64,000 nucleotides of DNA from Eledone cirrhosa (taxonomy: Eukaryota > Mollusca > Cephalopoda > Octopoda > Eledonidae). Positions within the stretch are counted from its first letter, which is position 1; every line of letters begins with the position of its first letter. Made by a program: the position numbers and the translations under genes. Shown in pieces: positions 1 through 15,500 of the stretch. The stretch is taken from contig OZ024741.1 of the NCBI GenBank assembly GCA_964016885.1, positions 34,362,027 through 34,426,026 of the forward strand. Reading direction: 5' to 3'. Under the pieces are notes generated by a model. The model was given only the letters and a program-made list of their open reading frames with translations, made no database searches and had not been told where the DNA came from.

Positions 1-255
1 GGGTATACATCTGTGTATACGTTTGTATGTGTATTTACACACACACATACACACACACAGATAATTGCACTCCACCAGCCTGAGCCAATGGGAGGGTGTC
101 TACATACTCACATGACCTGCTGAATAATGCAGTCAAATCTTGTCTATACAAATTCCCTACTGCCTGGGACAAATAGGGATCACATGTCTGTGTTTGTGTG
201 GGAGTTCCTGTGCTGTTTGGAAACTGTTGTGTTGCTCAATATAGCAACCAGATCT

Positions 256-805
256 CCTCCCATAAAACCTTTATTTTCTTTAAAATAGGGAGCACATATT
301 TCAGTACATACACTCTCAGACCTCTCTCCTCACAAAATCCCTATTTTTTTTTTTAGAATAGGGAGCACATATTTTAGTCTTTCCACAAAATCCCTATTTG
401 CTTTAAAACAGGGAACACCTATTTTAATCTCTCCACAAAATCTCTATTTTTTGTTAGAATAGAGAGCACATATTTCAGTGCTTACACTCTGGGACCTCTC
501 TCCACAAAATCCCTATTTTCTTTAAAATAGGAAACACATATTTTAGTCTCCACTCTGGGACCTCTTCTACAAAATCCCTATTATTTTTAGAATAGGGAGC
601 ACATAGTTCCATGCCTACACTCTGGGACCTCCTTCCACAAAATTCTTATTTTCTTTAAAATAGGGAGCACATATTTTAGTCTCAACATTCTGCGATGTCA
701 CTTTCACAAAATCCTTATATTTTATTATTTTTAGAATAGGGAGCACATATTTTAGTCTCTCCACGAAATTCCTATTTTCTTTTAAATGGGGCTCACATAT
801 TTTAG
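256..805. repeat. ~60-bp tandem repeat, about nine hairpin-bearing copies
   Basis: Copies run back to back, each built as CCCTATTTT, a short spacer, AAAATAGGG, then AGCACATATTTTAGT and a variable stretch with CACTCTGGGACCTC. The first two blocks are complementary, so every unit can form a short hairpin. Spacing is roughly 55-70 bp. One copy (441-465) has matching changes on both sides of the stem. Confidence 0.8.
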
Positions 806-1012
806 ACCCTGCAGTCTGTGACTGCCATTCCCTTCAGTGGAGAGTGACAAGTGAAAGTTGGATTAGGTCTGTAGCCTAACCAAACCTATTCGGCACCAAA
901 CACCTACACTGACCAATGTCTGGGCCCTTCATAATTTATTTCCAACAAGTCAAATTGCCAAGAAGAAACTCCCAAGTTTGGTTCTTTTGTGGTATTGGTT
1001 GGTGTTGTTTAG

Positions 1013-1345
1013 TGTAATGTGGTGTGATGTAGTGTGGTGTGGTGTGGTGTGGTGTGGTGGAGATATAGGGGCCTATTGTGATTTCCTACTTATAGTAACA
1101 TTGGTGATCATGGTGATAGTATTAATGGTTGCTATAGCAACACAACACCAGTTGTAGTATTTGTGGTGGTTATGGTGGTAATGATGGTGGTGGTGATGGT
1201 GGTAATGATGGTAGTGGTGTGATGGTGGTGATGGTAATGATGTTAGTGGTGGTGGTTGTGGTGGTAATAAAGGAGTGTCACTGTTTATGAAGTGGATGTT
1301 GCAGGAACTATTATGTAGTGGTGGTGGTGGTGGTGGTGTGTAGGT
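1013..1345. repeat. GT/GGT-rich simple repeat
   Basis: Runs of GTGGTGT followed by GGTGGTGATGGTGGTAATG-type triplets and a (GGT)n tract at 1318-1337. Low complexity, no gene. Confidence 0.8.
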
Positions 1346-1369
1346 TGTTACAACCCTTCATAGTCTGGT

Positions 1370-1423
1370 GATCGATATATATATATATGTGGGTGTGTAA
1401 ATATGTGTGTATATATATGTGTG

Positions 1424-1458
<35 letters not shown>

Positions 1459-1530
1459 ATAGATATATGTGTGTATGTGTATATATGTTTGTGTGTGTGT
1501 GTATATATATATATGTATGTGCCATACATG
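1370..1530. repeat. (TA)n/(TG)n microsatellite
   Basis: Alternating TATATA and TGTGTG blocks. A LINE 3'-tail fragment in the + direction follows directly (about 1528-1595, words ATGCACCTTTGATGAG and GTTGTAGTGCACCTGAG, ending in ATT repeats). Confidence 0.85.
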
Positions 1531-1595
1531 CACCTTTGATGAGTTGTAGTGCACCTGAGCACTGTGCACAATAATTTCATTATTATTATTATTAT

Positions 1596-1766
1596 AGCCA
1601 TGTGCCTCCATATATATATTTAATATTTAATAATTGTTTCTACTTTAGGCACAAGGCCAGCAATTACCCAGTACAGTACCAGTAATGTACTGGATAATTG
1701 CTGGCCTTGTGCCTAAAGTAGAAACAATAATTATTATTAAATATATATATATGGAGGCACATGGCT
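1596..1766. repeat. Long inverted repeat, ~79-bp arms, 12-base loop
   Basis: The left arm begins AGCCATGTGCCTCC (1596) and reaches GTAC at 1674. The right arm runs from GTAC at 1687 to GGAGGCACATGGCT at 1766. The arms differ by one substitution near the loop and a few repeat-length changes. The inner part is a SINE tail (GGCACAAGGCCAGCAATTA and its complement); the outer part is the head of the SINE that continues to the right. Confidence 0.85.
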
Positions 1767-2144
1767 TAGTGGTTAGAGCATTGGCCTTGCAATCGAAAGA
1801 TTGAGAGTTCAATTCTCAGACCGGGTGATGTGTTGTTTCCTTGAGCAAGACACTTTATTTCACATTGCTCCAGTTTACTCAGCTGTAGAAATGAGATGAT
1901 AGGGACTGGGGTCCATATCATTCCACTGCAAAGTGGTCGTGGGGGTGCCACGGCAAAAAAGCACCCAGCACTCACTGTAAAGTGGATGTATAGGCGCTAC
2001 GGGAAAAAAGCACCCAGCACTCACTGTAAATGAGGTTGGTGTTAGGAAGGGCATCCAGCTGTAGAAATCAAGCCAGAATCAATTCCCGTCCCAACCTTGC
2101 AAGCAGGGAAAAAGCGGATGTAAACTGATGATGATGATGATGAT
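1753..2144 (+). mobile_element. tRNA-headed SINE with LINE-like (GAT)n tail
   Basis: The head has tRNA-like Pol III boxes: A-box region TGGCTTAGTGGTTAGAGC and B-box region GAGAGTTCAATTCTC. The body follows with TTGAGCAAGACACTTTATTT, then a tail with GGTTGGTGTTAGGAAGGGC and GATGATGAT. The tail matches the 3' ends of LINE fragments at 25.2 and 28.2 kb. Confidence 0.85.
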
Positions 2145-2280
2145 ATATATCAAAAGAATAGAAATGGCTGTGTAGTTGCTATTTAAGGTAACTTAAAATG
2201 CAGTGGGAATACGAAGAAAGCAATATATATAAAAAAGAAGTATTTCTTTTATCCTAAACTCTGTTTTCAAATCCATATGT

Positions 2281-2331
2281 ATATATTTATATATGTGTGT
2301 GTATATATATATATATATCTGTGTGTATGTG

Positions 2332-2406
<75 letters not shown>

Positions 2407-2430
2407 ATATATATATATACATATACATAT
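2281..2430. repeat. (TA)n microsatellite with TG blocks
   Basis: About 60 bp of uninterrupted TA flanked by TATG/TGTG blocks. Confidence 0.9.
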
Positions 2431-2638
2431 GTTGTAGTGCACCTGAGCACTGTACACAGTATTTCATTCGGACGCCATGCTTTCCAGCATAGTTACGTCC
2501 CTTTACCATCTGAGTTCAAATCCCGCCGAGGTTGACTTTGCCTTTCATCCTTACGGGGTCGATAAAATAAAGTACCAGTAATGCACTGGTAATTGCTGGC
2601 CTTGTGCCTAAAGTAGAAACAATTATTATTATTATTAT
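2431..2638 (+). mobile_element. LINE 3'-tail scrap joined to an ATT-tailed SINE
   Basis: 2431-2468 is the LINE tail word GTTGTAGTGCACCTGAGCAC. It runs directly into a 5'-truncated SINE: GAGTTCAAATCCCGCCGAGG, TTTGCCTTTCATCC, GGGGTCGATAAAATAAAGTA, then TTGTGCCTAAAGTAGAAAC and (ATT)n. The SINE has a partner in the opposite orientation at 2720-2908. Confidence 0.8.
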
Positions 2639-2651
2639 ATTAAAAAAAAAA

Positions 2652-3110
2652 AAATAATAATGAAATTATTGTGTAAAGTGCTCAGGTGCACTACAACTCG
2701 TCAATATAGTACATAGAATAATTGTTTCTACTTTAGGCACAAGGCCAGCAAATACCCAGTGCATTACTGGTACTTTATTTTATCGACCCCGTAAGGATGA
2801 AAGGCAAAGTCGACCTCGGCGGGATTTGAACTCAGATCATAAAGGGACGTAACTATGCTGGAAAGCATGGCATCCGACCCTCTACCGATACTGCCAATCC
2901 ACCGCCCTATATAGTACATAGAATAATACACAAATGTCAGGGAAGTACATGTGTGTATGTGTTAGCTGTTCTGTTGGCGGATCTTGGGAAGCATGGAGGC
3001 CTTAAAGGATGCAGTGTCTCGACAGCTAACAACTGATGCAGGTAGTTTGTTCCATGCTTCAGCAACTCTGAGCGTGAAAAAATTTGTTTGTATCTAACAA
3101 GTGGATGGTT
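2652..3110 (-). mobile_element. LINE 3' end with nested SINE
   Basis: On the minus strand the element reads from the reverse-transcriptase C-terminal region (3060-2980, encoding a trace of the EAWNKLP...DTASFK motif) through the 3' UTR to (ATT)n at 2652. The SINE at 2720-2908 splits the UTR. Decayed and 5' truncated. Confidence 0.75.
2720..2908 (-). mobile_element. ATT-tailed tRNA SINE inserted in LINE 3' UTR
   Basis: Near-full SINE in minus orientation: tail TTGTTTCTACTTTAGGCAC at the left, head GCCAATCCACCGCCCT at the right. It is flanked by target-site copies TATAGTACATAGAATAAT (left end 2719, right copy 2911-2928). Confidence 0.82.
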
Positions 3111-3308
3111 TCACATTTATGTGTGTATGAAGTGGGTGTTATTAACTGACAACCCCCTCCGCAGGGAACTGTACTACCACCCTACATATTATGCTCCTTC
3201 CTCACCTCACCTTACTCTCCCTTCTCCTTTCCACTTCACACTACCCCCAACCTTAGTCTACCTGGCAGGTGTTCACCCAGTCTGTAAGGATGGTCACAAT
3301 CAAGCATC

Positions 3309-3540
3309 TACTACACTGCTACATGTATACACCACCACATGTATATGCAACATCACATGTATACACCACCACATGTATATACAACATCACATGTATACAC
3401 CACTACATGTATATACCTACACATATATATATACATCACATATATATACCTACACATATATATATATATATACATCACATGTATATACCTACACATATAT
3501 ATATATACAACATCACATAATATAGACACAATATGTATGC
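3309..3540. repeat. Degenerate pre-array repeat (ACATGTATA type)
   Basis: Roughly 35-40-bp periods combining CACCACATGTATATAC and CAACATCACATGT, fading into CACATATATATA. It shares ACATGT and ACAACAT with the large array that follows. Confidence 0.7.
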
Positions 3541-3556
3541 ATCACCCCATGTATAT

Positions 3557-6500
3557 AACATGTCACTACCACACAACATGTCCTCACTACCTCACAACAT
3601 GTCCTCACTACCACACAACATGTCCTCACTACCACACAACATGTCCTCACTACCACACAACATGTCCTCACTACCACACAACATGTCCTCACTACCACAC
3701 AACATGTCCTCACTACCACACAACATATCCTCACTACCACACAATAGTCCTCACTACCTCACAACATGTCCTCACTACCTCACAACATGTCCTCACTACC
3801 ACACAACATGTCCTCACTACCACACAACATGTCCTCACTACCACACAACATGTCCTCACTACCACACAACATGTCCTCACTACCACACAACATATCCTCA
3901 CTACCACACAACATGTCCTCACTACCACACAACATGTCCTCACTACCACACATGTCCTCACTACCACACAACATATCCTAAGTACCACACAACATGTCCT
4001 CACTACCTCACAACATCTCACTACCACACATGTCCTCACTACCACACAACATGTCCTCACTACCTCACAACATGTCACTACCACACAACATGTCCTCACT
4101 ACCACACAACATGTCACTACCACACAACATGTCCTCACTACCTCACAACATGTCACTACCACACAACAAGTCCTCACTACCACACAACATATCCTCACTA
4201 CCACACAACATGTCCTCACTACCTCACAACATGTCACTACCACACAACATGTCCTCACTACCTCACAACATGTCACTACCACACAACAAGTCCTCACTAC
4301 CACACAACATATCCTCACTACCACACAACATGTCCTCACTACCTCACAACATGTCACTACCACACAACATGTCCTCACTACCACACAACATGTCCTCACT
4401 ACCTCACAACATGTCCTCACTACCACACAACATGTCCTCACTACCACACATGTCACTACCACACAACATATACTCACTACCACACAACATGTCCTCACTA
4501 CCTCACAACATGTCACTACCACACAACATATCCTCACTACCACACAACATGTCCTCACTACCACACATGTCCTCACTACCACACAACATGTCCTCACTAC
4601 CACACAACATGTCCTCACTACCACACATGTCCTCACTACCACACAACATGTCCTCACTACCTCACAACATGTCACTACCACACAACATGTCCTCACTACC
4701 ACACAACATGTCCTCACTACCACACAACATGTCCTCACTACCTCACAACATGTCACTACCACACAACATGTCCTCACTACCATACAACATGTCCTCACTG
4801 CCTCACAACATGTCCTCACTACCACACAACATGTCCTCACTACCACACAACATGTCCTCACTACCACACAACATGTCCTCACTACCACACATGTCCTCAC
4901 TACCTCACAACATCTCACTACCACACATGTCCTCACTACCACACATGTCCTCACTACCTCACAACATCTCACTACCACACAACATATCCTCACTACCACA
5001 CAACATGTCCTCACTACCTCACAACATGTCCTCACTACCACACAACATGTCCTCACTACCACACAACATGTCCTCACTACCTCACAACATGTCCTCACTA
5101 CCACACAACATGTCACTACCACACAACATATCCTCACTACCACACAACATATCCTCACTACCACACAACATGTCACTACCACACAACATGTCCTCACTAC
5201 CACACAACATGTCCTCACTACCACACAACATGTCCTCACTACCTCACAACATGTCACTAACACACAACATATCCTCACTACCACACAACATATCCTCACT
5301 ACCACACAACATATCCTCACTACCACACAACATGTCCTCACTACCACACAACATGTCCTCACTACCACACAACATGTCACTACCACACAACATGTCCTCA
5401 CTACCTCACAACATGTCCTCACTACCACACAACATGTCACTACCTCACATGTCACTACCACACAACATGTCCTCACTACCACACAACATATCCTCACTAC
5501 CACACAACATGTCACTACCACACAACATATCCTCACTACCACACAACATGTCCTCACTACCACACAACATGTCACTACCACACAACATGTCCTCACTACC
5601 TCACAACATGTCCACACTACCTCACAACATATCCTCACTACCACACAACATGTCCTCACTACCTCACAACATGTCACTACCACACAACATGTCCTCACTA
5701 CCACACAACATATCACTACCACACAACATGTCCTCACTACCACACAACATGTCACTACCACACAACATGTCCTCACTACCTCACAAAACATGTCCTCACT
5801 ACCACACAACATGTCCTCACTACCACACAACATGTCCTCACTACCTCACAACATGTCCTCACTACCACACAACATGTCACTACCACACAACATGTCCTCA
5901 CTACCTCACAACATGTCCTCACTACCACACAACATGTCCTCACTACCACACAACATGTCCTCACTACCTCACAACATATCCTCACTACCACACAACATGT
6001 CCTCACTACCACACAACATATCACTACCACACAACATGTCCTCACTACCACACAACATGTCACTACCACACAACATGTCCTCACTACCTCACAAAACATG
6101 TCCTCACTACCTCACAACATGTCACTACCACACAACATGTCCTCACTACCACACAACATATCCTCACTACCACACAACATGTCCTCACTACCACACAACA
6201 GGTCCTCACTACCTCACAACATGTCACTACCACACAACATGTCCTCACTACCACACAACATATCCTCACTACCACACAACATGTCCTCACTACCACACAA
6301 CATATCACTACCACACAACATGTCCTCACTACCACACAACATGTCCTCATACCTCACAACATATCACTACCACACAACATGTCCTCACTACCTCACAACA
6401 TGTCACTACCACACAACATGTCCACACTACCTCACAACATATCCTCACTACCACACAACATGTCCTCACTACCTCACAACATGTCACTACCACACAACAT

Positions 6501-9500
6501 ATCACTACCACACAACATGTCCTCACTACCACACAACATGTCCTCACTACCTCACAACATGTCACTACCACACAACATGTCCTCACTACCACACAACATG
6601 TCCTCACTACCTCACAACATGTCACTACCACACAACATGTCCTCACTACCACACACCATGTCCTCACTACCTCACAACATGTCCTCACTACCTCACAACA
6701 TGTCACTACCACACAACATGTCCTCACTACCTCACAACATGTCACTACCACACAACATGTCCTCACTACCTCACAACATGTCCTCACTACCACACAATCC
6801 TCACTACCTCACAACATGTCCTCGCTACCTCACAAAACATGTTCTCACTACTTCACAACATATCCTCACTACCACACAACATGTCCTCGCTACCTCACAA
6901 AACATGTTCTCACTACTTCACAACATATCCTCACTACCACACAACATGTCACTACCACACATGTCCTCACTACCACACAACATGTCACTACCACACAACA
7001 TGTCCTCACTACCACACAACATGTCCTCACTACCACACATGTCCTCACTACCTCACAACATGTCACTACCACACAACATGTCACTACCTCACAACATGTC
7101 CTCACTACCTCACAACATGTCCTCACTACCACACAACATGTCCTCACTACCACACAACATGTCCTCACTACCACACAACATGTCACTACCACACAACATG
7201 TCCTCACTACCTCACAACATGTCCACACTACCTCACAACATATCCTCACTACCACACAACATGTCCTCACTACCTCACAACATGTCACTACCACACATGT
7301 CCTCACTACCACACATGTTCTCACTACCACACAACATGTCCTCACTACCTCACAAAACATGTCCTCACTACCACACAACATGTCCTCACTACCACACAAC
7401 ATGTCCTCACTACCTCACAACATGTCCTCACTACCACACAACATGTCACTACCACACAACATGTCCTCACTACCTCACAACATGTCACTACCACACAACA
7501 TGTCCTCACTACCACACAACATGTCCTCATACCTCACAACATATCACTACCACACAACATGTCCTCACTACCACACAACATGTCCTCACTACCTCACAAC
7601 ATGTCACTACCACACAACATGTCCTCACTACCACACAACATATCCTAACTACCACACAACATGTCCTCACTACCACACAACATGTCCTCACTACCACACA
7701 ACATGTCCTCATACCTCACAACATATCACTACCACACAACATGTCCTCACTACCACACAACATGTCCTCACTACCTCACAACATGTCACTACCACACAAC
7801 ATGTCCACACTACCTCACAACTTATCCTCACTACCACACAACATGTCCTCACTACCTCACAACATGTCACTACCACACAACATGTCCTCACTACCTCACA
7901 ACATGTCACTACCACACAACATGTCCTCACTACCACACAACATGTCCTCACTACCTCACAACATGTCACTACCACACAACATGTCCTCACTACCATACAA
8001 CATGTCCTCACTACCTCACAACATGTCCTCACTACCACACAACATGTCCTCACTACCACACAACATGTCCTCACTACCACACAACATGTCCTCACTACCA
8101 CACATGTCCTCACTACCTCACAACATCTCACTACCACACATGTCCTCACTACCACACATGTCCTCACTACCTCACAACATCTCACTACCACACAACATAT
8201 CCTCACTACCACACAACATGTCCTCACTACCTCACAACATGTCCTCACTACCACACAACATGTCCTCACTACCTCACAAAATCTCACTACCACACATGTC
8301 CTCACTAAAACGCAACATGTCACTACCACACAACATATCCTCACTACCACACAACATGTCCTCACTACCACACAACATGTCCTCACTACCTCACAACATG
8401 TCACTACCACACAACATGTCCTCACTACCTCACAACATGTCACTACCACACAACATGTCCTCACTACCACACAACATGTCCTCACTACCACACAACATGT
8501 CCTCACTACCACACAACATGTCACTACCACACAACATATCCTCACTACCACACAACATATCCTCACTACCACACAACATGTCACTACCAAACAACATGTC
8601 CTCACTACCTCACAACATGTCACTACCACACAACATATACTCACTACCACACAACATGTCCTCACTACCTCACAACATGTCACTACCACACAACATATCC
8701 TCACTACCTCACAACATGTCACTACCACACAACATATCCTCACTACCACACAACATATCCTCACTACCACACAACATGTCCTCACTACCACACAACATGT
8801 CCTCACTACCACACAACATGTCCTCACTACCACACAACATGTCACTACCACACAACATGTCCTCACTACCTCACAACATGTCCTCACTACCACACAACAT
8901 GTCACTACCTCACAACATGTCACTACCACACAACATGTCCTCACTACCACACAACATGTCACTACCACACAACATGTCCTCACTACCACACAACATGTCA
9001 CTACCACACAACATGTCCTCACTACCTCACAACATGTCCACACTACCTCACAACATATCCTCACTACCACACAACATGTCCTCACTACCTCACAACATGT
9101 CACTACCACACAACATGTCCTCACTACCACACAACATGTCACTACCACACAACATGTCCTCACTACCTCACAAAACATGTTCTCACTACCACACAACATG
9201 TCCTCACTACCACACAACATGTCACTACCACACAACATGTCCTCACTACCTCACAAAACATGTCCTCACTACCACACAACATGTCCTCACTACCTCACAA
9301 CATGTCCTCACTACCACACAACATGTCACTACCACACAACATGTCCTCACTACCTCACAACATGTCCTCACTACCTCACAACATGTCACTACCACACAAC
9401 ATGTCCTCACTACCACACAACATGTCCTCACTACCTCACAACATATCCTCACTACCACACAACATGTCCTCACTACCTCACAACATATCACTACCACACA

Positions 9501-12500
9501 ACATGTCCTCACTACCACACAACATGTCCTCACTACCTCACAACATGTCACTACCACACAACATGTCCTCACTACCACACAACATATCCTCACTACCACA
9601 CAACATGTCCTCACTACCACACAACAGGTCCTCACTACCTCACAACATGTCACTACCACACAACATGTCCTCACTACCACACAACATATCCTCACTACCA
9701 CACAACAGGTCCTCACTACCTCACAACATGTCACTACCACACAACATGTCCTCACTACCACACAACATATCCTCACTACCACACAACATGTCCTCACTAC
9801 CACACAACATATCACTACCACACAACATGTCCTCACTACCACACAACATGTCCTCATACCTCACAACATATCACTACCACACAACATGTCCTCACTACCT
9901 CACAACATGTCACTACCACACAACATGTCCACACTACCTCACAACATATCCTCACTACCACACAACATGTCCTCACTACCTCACAACATGTCACTACCAC
10001 ACAACATATCACTACCACACAACATGTCCTCACTACCTCACAACATGTCACTACCACACAACATGTCCTCACTACCACACAACATGTCCTCACTACCTCA
10101 CAACATGTCACTACCACACAACATGTCCTCACTACCACACACCATGTCCTCACTACCTCACAACATGTCCTCACTACCTCACAACATGTCACTACCACAC
10201 AACATGTCCTCACTACCTCACAACATGTCACTACCACACAACATGTCACTACCACACAACATGTCCTCACTACCACACAATCCTCACTACCTCACAACAT
10301 GTCCTCGCTACCTCACAAAACATGTTCTCACTACTTCACAACATATCCTCACTACCACACAACATGTCCTCGCTACCTCACAAAACATGTCCTCACTACC
10401 ACACAACATGTCCTCACTACCACACAACATGTCCTCACTACCACACAACATGTCCTCACTACCACACATGTCCTCACTACCTCACAACATGTCACTACCA
10501 CACAACATGTCACTACCTCACAACATGTCCTCACTACCTCACAACATGTCCTCACTACCACAGAACATGTCCTCACTACCACACAACATGTCCTCACTAC
10601 CACACAACATGTCACTACCACACAACATGTCCTCACTACCTCACAACATGTCCACACTACCTCACAACATATCCTCACTACCACACAACATGTCCTCACT
10701 ACCTCACAACATGTCACTACCACACATGTCCTCACTACCACACATGTTCTCACTACCACACAACATGTCCTCACTACCTCACAAAACATGTCCTCACTAC
10801 CACACAACATGTCCTCACTACCACACAACATGTCCTCACTACCTCACAACATGTCCTCACTACCACACAACATGTCACTACCACACAACATGTCACTACC
10901 ACACAACATGTCCTCACTACCTCACAACATGTCACTACCACACAACATGTCCTCACTACCACACAACATGTCCTCATACCTCACAACATATCACTACCAC
11001 ACAACATGTCCTCACTACCACACAACATGTCCTCACTACCTCACAACATGTCACTACCACACAACATGTCCTCACTACCACACAACATGTCCTCACTACC
11101 TCACAACATATCACTACCACACAACATGTCCTCACTACCACACAACATATCCTAACTACCACACAACATGTCCTCACTACCACACAACATGTCCTCATAC
11201 CTCACAACATATCACTACCACACAACATGTCCTCACTACCACACAACATGTCCTCACTACCTCACAACATGTCACTACCACACAACATGTCCACACTACC
11301 TCACAACATATCCTCACTACCACACAACATGTCCTCACTACCTCACAACATGTCACTACCACACAACATGTCCTCACTACCTCACAACATGTCACTACCA
11401 CACAACATATCACTACCACACAACATGTCCTCACTACCACACAACATGTCTTCACTACCTCACAACATGTCACTACCACACAACATGTCCTCACTACCAC
11501 AGAACATGTCCTCACTACTTCACAACATGTCACTACCACACAACATGTCCTCACTACCACACAACATATCCTCACTACCACACAACATATCACTACCACA
11601 CACCATGTCCTCACTACCTCACAACATGTCCTCACTACCTCACAACATGTCACTACCACACAACATGTCCTCACTACCTCACAACATGTCACTACCACAC
11701 AACATGTCCTCACTACCTCACAACATGTCCTCACTACCACACAAGTCCTCACTACCTCACAACATGTCCTCGCTACCTCACAAAACATGTTCTCACTACT
11801 TCACAACATATCCTCACTACCACACAACATATCACTACCACACACCATGTCCTCACTACCTCACAACATGTCCTCACTACCTCACAACATGTCACTACCA
11901 CACAACATGTCCTCACTACCTCACAACATGTCACTACCACACAACATGTCCTCACTACCTCACAACATGTCACTACCACACAACATGTCCTCACTACCTC
12001 ACAACATGTCACTACCACACAACATGTCCTCACTACCACACAAGTCCTCACTACCTCACAACATGTCCTCGCTACCTCACAAAACATGTTCTCACTACTT
12101 CACAACATATCCTCACTACCACACAACATGTCACTACCACACATGTCCTCACTACCACACAACATGTCCTCACTACCACACAACATGTCCTCACTACCAC
12201 ACATGTCCTCACTACCTCACAACATGTCACTACCACACAACATGTCACTACCTCACAACATGTCCTCACTACCTCACAACATGTCCTCACTACCACACAA
12301 CATGTCCTCACTACCACACAACATGTCCTCACTACCACACAACATGTCCTCACTACCACACAACATGTCCTCACTACCACACATGTCCTCACTACCTCAC
12401 AACATGTCACTACCACACAACATGTCCTCACTACCACACAACATGTCCACACTATCTCACAACATGTCACTACCACACAACATGTCCTCACTACCACACA

Positions 12501-15500
12501 ACATGTCACTACCATACATCATGTCCTCACTACCACACAACATGTCCTCACTACCACACAACATGTCACTACCATACATCATGTCCTCACTACCACACAA
12601 CATGTCACTACTTCACAACATGTCCTCACTACCACACAATATGTCCTCACTACCACACATGTCCTCACTACCACACAACATGTCCTCACTACCTCACAAC
12701 ATGTCCTCACTACCTCACAACATGTCCTCACTACCTCACAAAACATGTCCTCATTACTCACAACATATCCTCACTACCTCACAACATATCCTCACTACCT
12801 CACAACATATCCTCACTACCACACAACATGTCCTCACTACCACACAACATGTCCTCACTACCACACAACATGTCCTCACTACCACACAACATGTCCTCAC
12901 TACCTCACAACATGTCCTCACTACCACACAACATGTCCTCACTACCTCACAAAATCTCACTACCACACATGTCCTCACTAAAACGCAACATGTCACTACC
13001 ACACAACATATCCTCACTACCACACAACATGTCCTCACTACCACACAACATGTCCTCACTACCTCACAACATGTCACTACCACACAACATGTCCTCACTA
13101 CCTCACAACATGTCACTACCACACAACATGTCCTCACTACCACACAACATGTCCTCACTACCACACAACATGTCCTCACTACCACACAACATGTCACTAC
13201 CACACAACATATCCTCACTACCACACAACATATCCTCACTACCACACAACATGTCACTACCAAACAACATGTCCTCACTACCTCACAACATGTCACTACC
13301 ACACAACATATACTCACTACCACACAACATGTCCTCACTACCTCACAACATGTCACTACCACACAACATATCCTCACTACCTCACAACATGTCACTACCA
13401 CACAACATATCCTCACTACCACACAACATATCCTCACTACCACACAACATGTCCTCACTACCACACAACATGTCCTCACTACCACACAACATGTCCTCAC
13501 TACCACACAACATGTCACTACCACACAACATGTCCTCACTACCTCACAACATGTCCTCACTACCACACAACATGTCACTACCTCACAACATGTCACTACC
13601 ACACAACATGTCCTCACTACCACACAACATGTCACTACCACACAACATGTCCTCACTACCACACAACATGTCACTACCACACAACATGTCCTCACTACCT
13701 CACAACATGTCCACACTACCTCACAACATATCCTCACTACCACACAACATGTCCTCACTACCTCACAACATGTCACTACCACACAACATGTCCTCACTAC
13801 CACACAACATGTCACTACCACACAACATGTCCTCACTACCTCACAAAACATGTTCTCACTACCACACAACATGTCCTCACTACCACACAACATGTCACTA
13901 CCACACAACATGTCCTCACTACCTCACAAAACATGTCCTCACTACCACACAACATGTCCTCACTACCTCACAACATGTCCTCACTACCACACAACATGTC
14001 ACTACCACACAACATGTCCTCACTACCTCACAACATGTCCTCACTACCTCACAACATGTCACTACCACACAACATGTCCTCACTACCACACAACATGTCC
14101 TCACTACCTCACAACATATCCTCACTACCACACAACATGTCCTCACTACCTCACAACATATCACTACCACACAACATGTCCTCACTACCACACAACATGT
14201 CCTCACTACCTCACAACATGTCACTACCACACAACATGTCCTCACTACCACACAACATATCCTCACTACCACACAACATGTCCTCACTACCACACAACAG
14301 GTCCTCACTACCTCACAACATGTCACTACCACACAACATGTCCTCACTACCACACAACATATCCTCACTACCACACAACAGGTCCTCACTACCTCACAAC
14401 ATGTCACTACCACACAACATGTCCTCACTACCACACAACATATCCTCACTACCACACAACATGTCCTCACTACCACACAACATATCACTACCACACAACA
14501 TGTCCTCACTACCACACAACATGTCCTCATACCTCACAACATATCACTACCACACAACATGTCCTCACTACCTCACAACATGTCACTACCACACAACATG
14601 TCCACACTACCTCACAACATATCCTCACTACCACACAACATGTCCTCACTACCTCACAACATGTCACTACCACACAACATATCACTACCACACAACATGT
14701 CCTCACTACCTCACAACATGTCACTACCACACAACATGTCCTCACTACCACACAACATGTCCTCACTACCTCACAACATGTCACTACCACACAACATGTC
14801 CTCACTACCACACACCATGTCCTCACTACCTCACAACATGTCCTCACTACCTCACAACATGTCACTACCACACAACATGTCCTCACTACCTCACAACATG
14901 TCACTACCACACAACATGTCACTACCACACAACATGTCCTCACTACCACACAATCCTCACTACCTCACAACATGTCCTCGCTACCTCACAAAACATGTTC
15001 TCACTACTTCACAACATATCCTCACTACCACACAACATGTCCTCGCTACCTCACAAAACATGTCCTCACTACCACACAACATGTCCTCACTACCACACAA
15101 CATGTCCTCACTACCACACAACATGTCCTCACTACCACACATGTCCTCACTACCTCACAACATGTCACTACCACACAACATGTCACTACCTCACAACATG
15201 TCCTCACTACCTCACAACATGTCCTCACTACCACAGAACATGTCCTCACTACCACACAACATGTCCTCACTACCACACAACATGTCACTACCACACAACA
15301 TGTCCTCACTACCTCACAACATGTCCACACTACCTCACAACATATCCTCACTACCACACAACATGTCCTCACTACCTCACAACATGTCACTACCACACAT
15401 GTCCTCACTACCACACATGTTCTCACTACCACACAACATGTCCTCACTACCTCACAAAACATGTCCTCACTACCACACAACATGTCCTCACTACCACACA

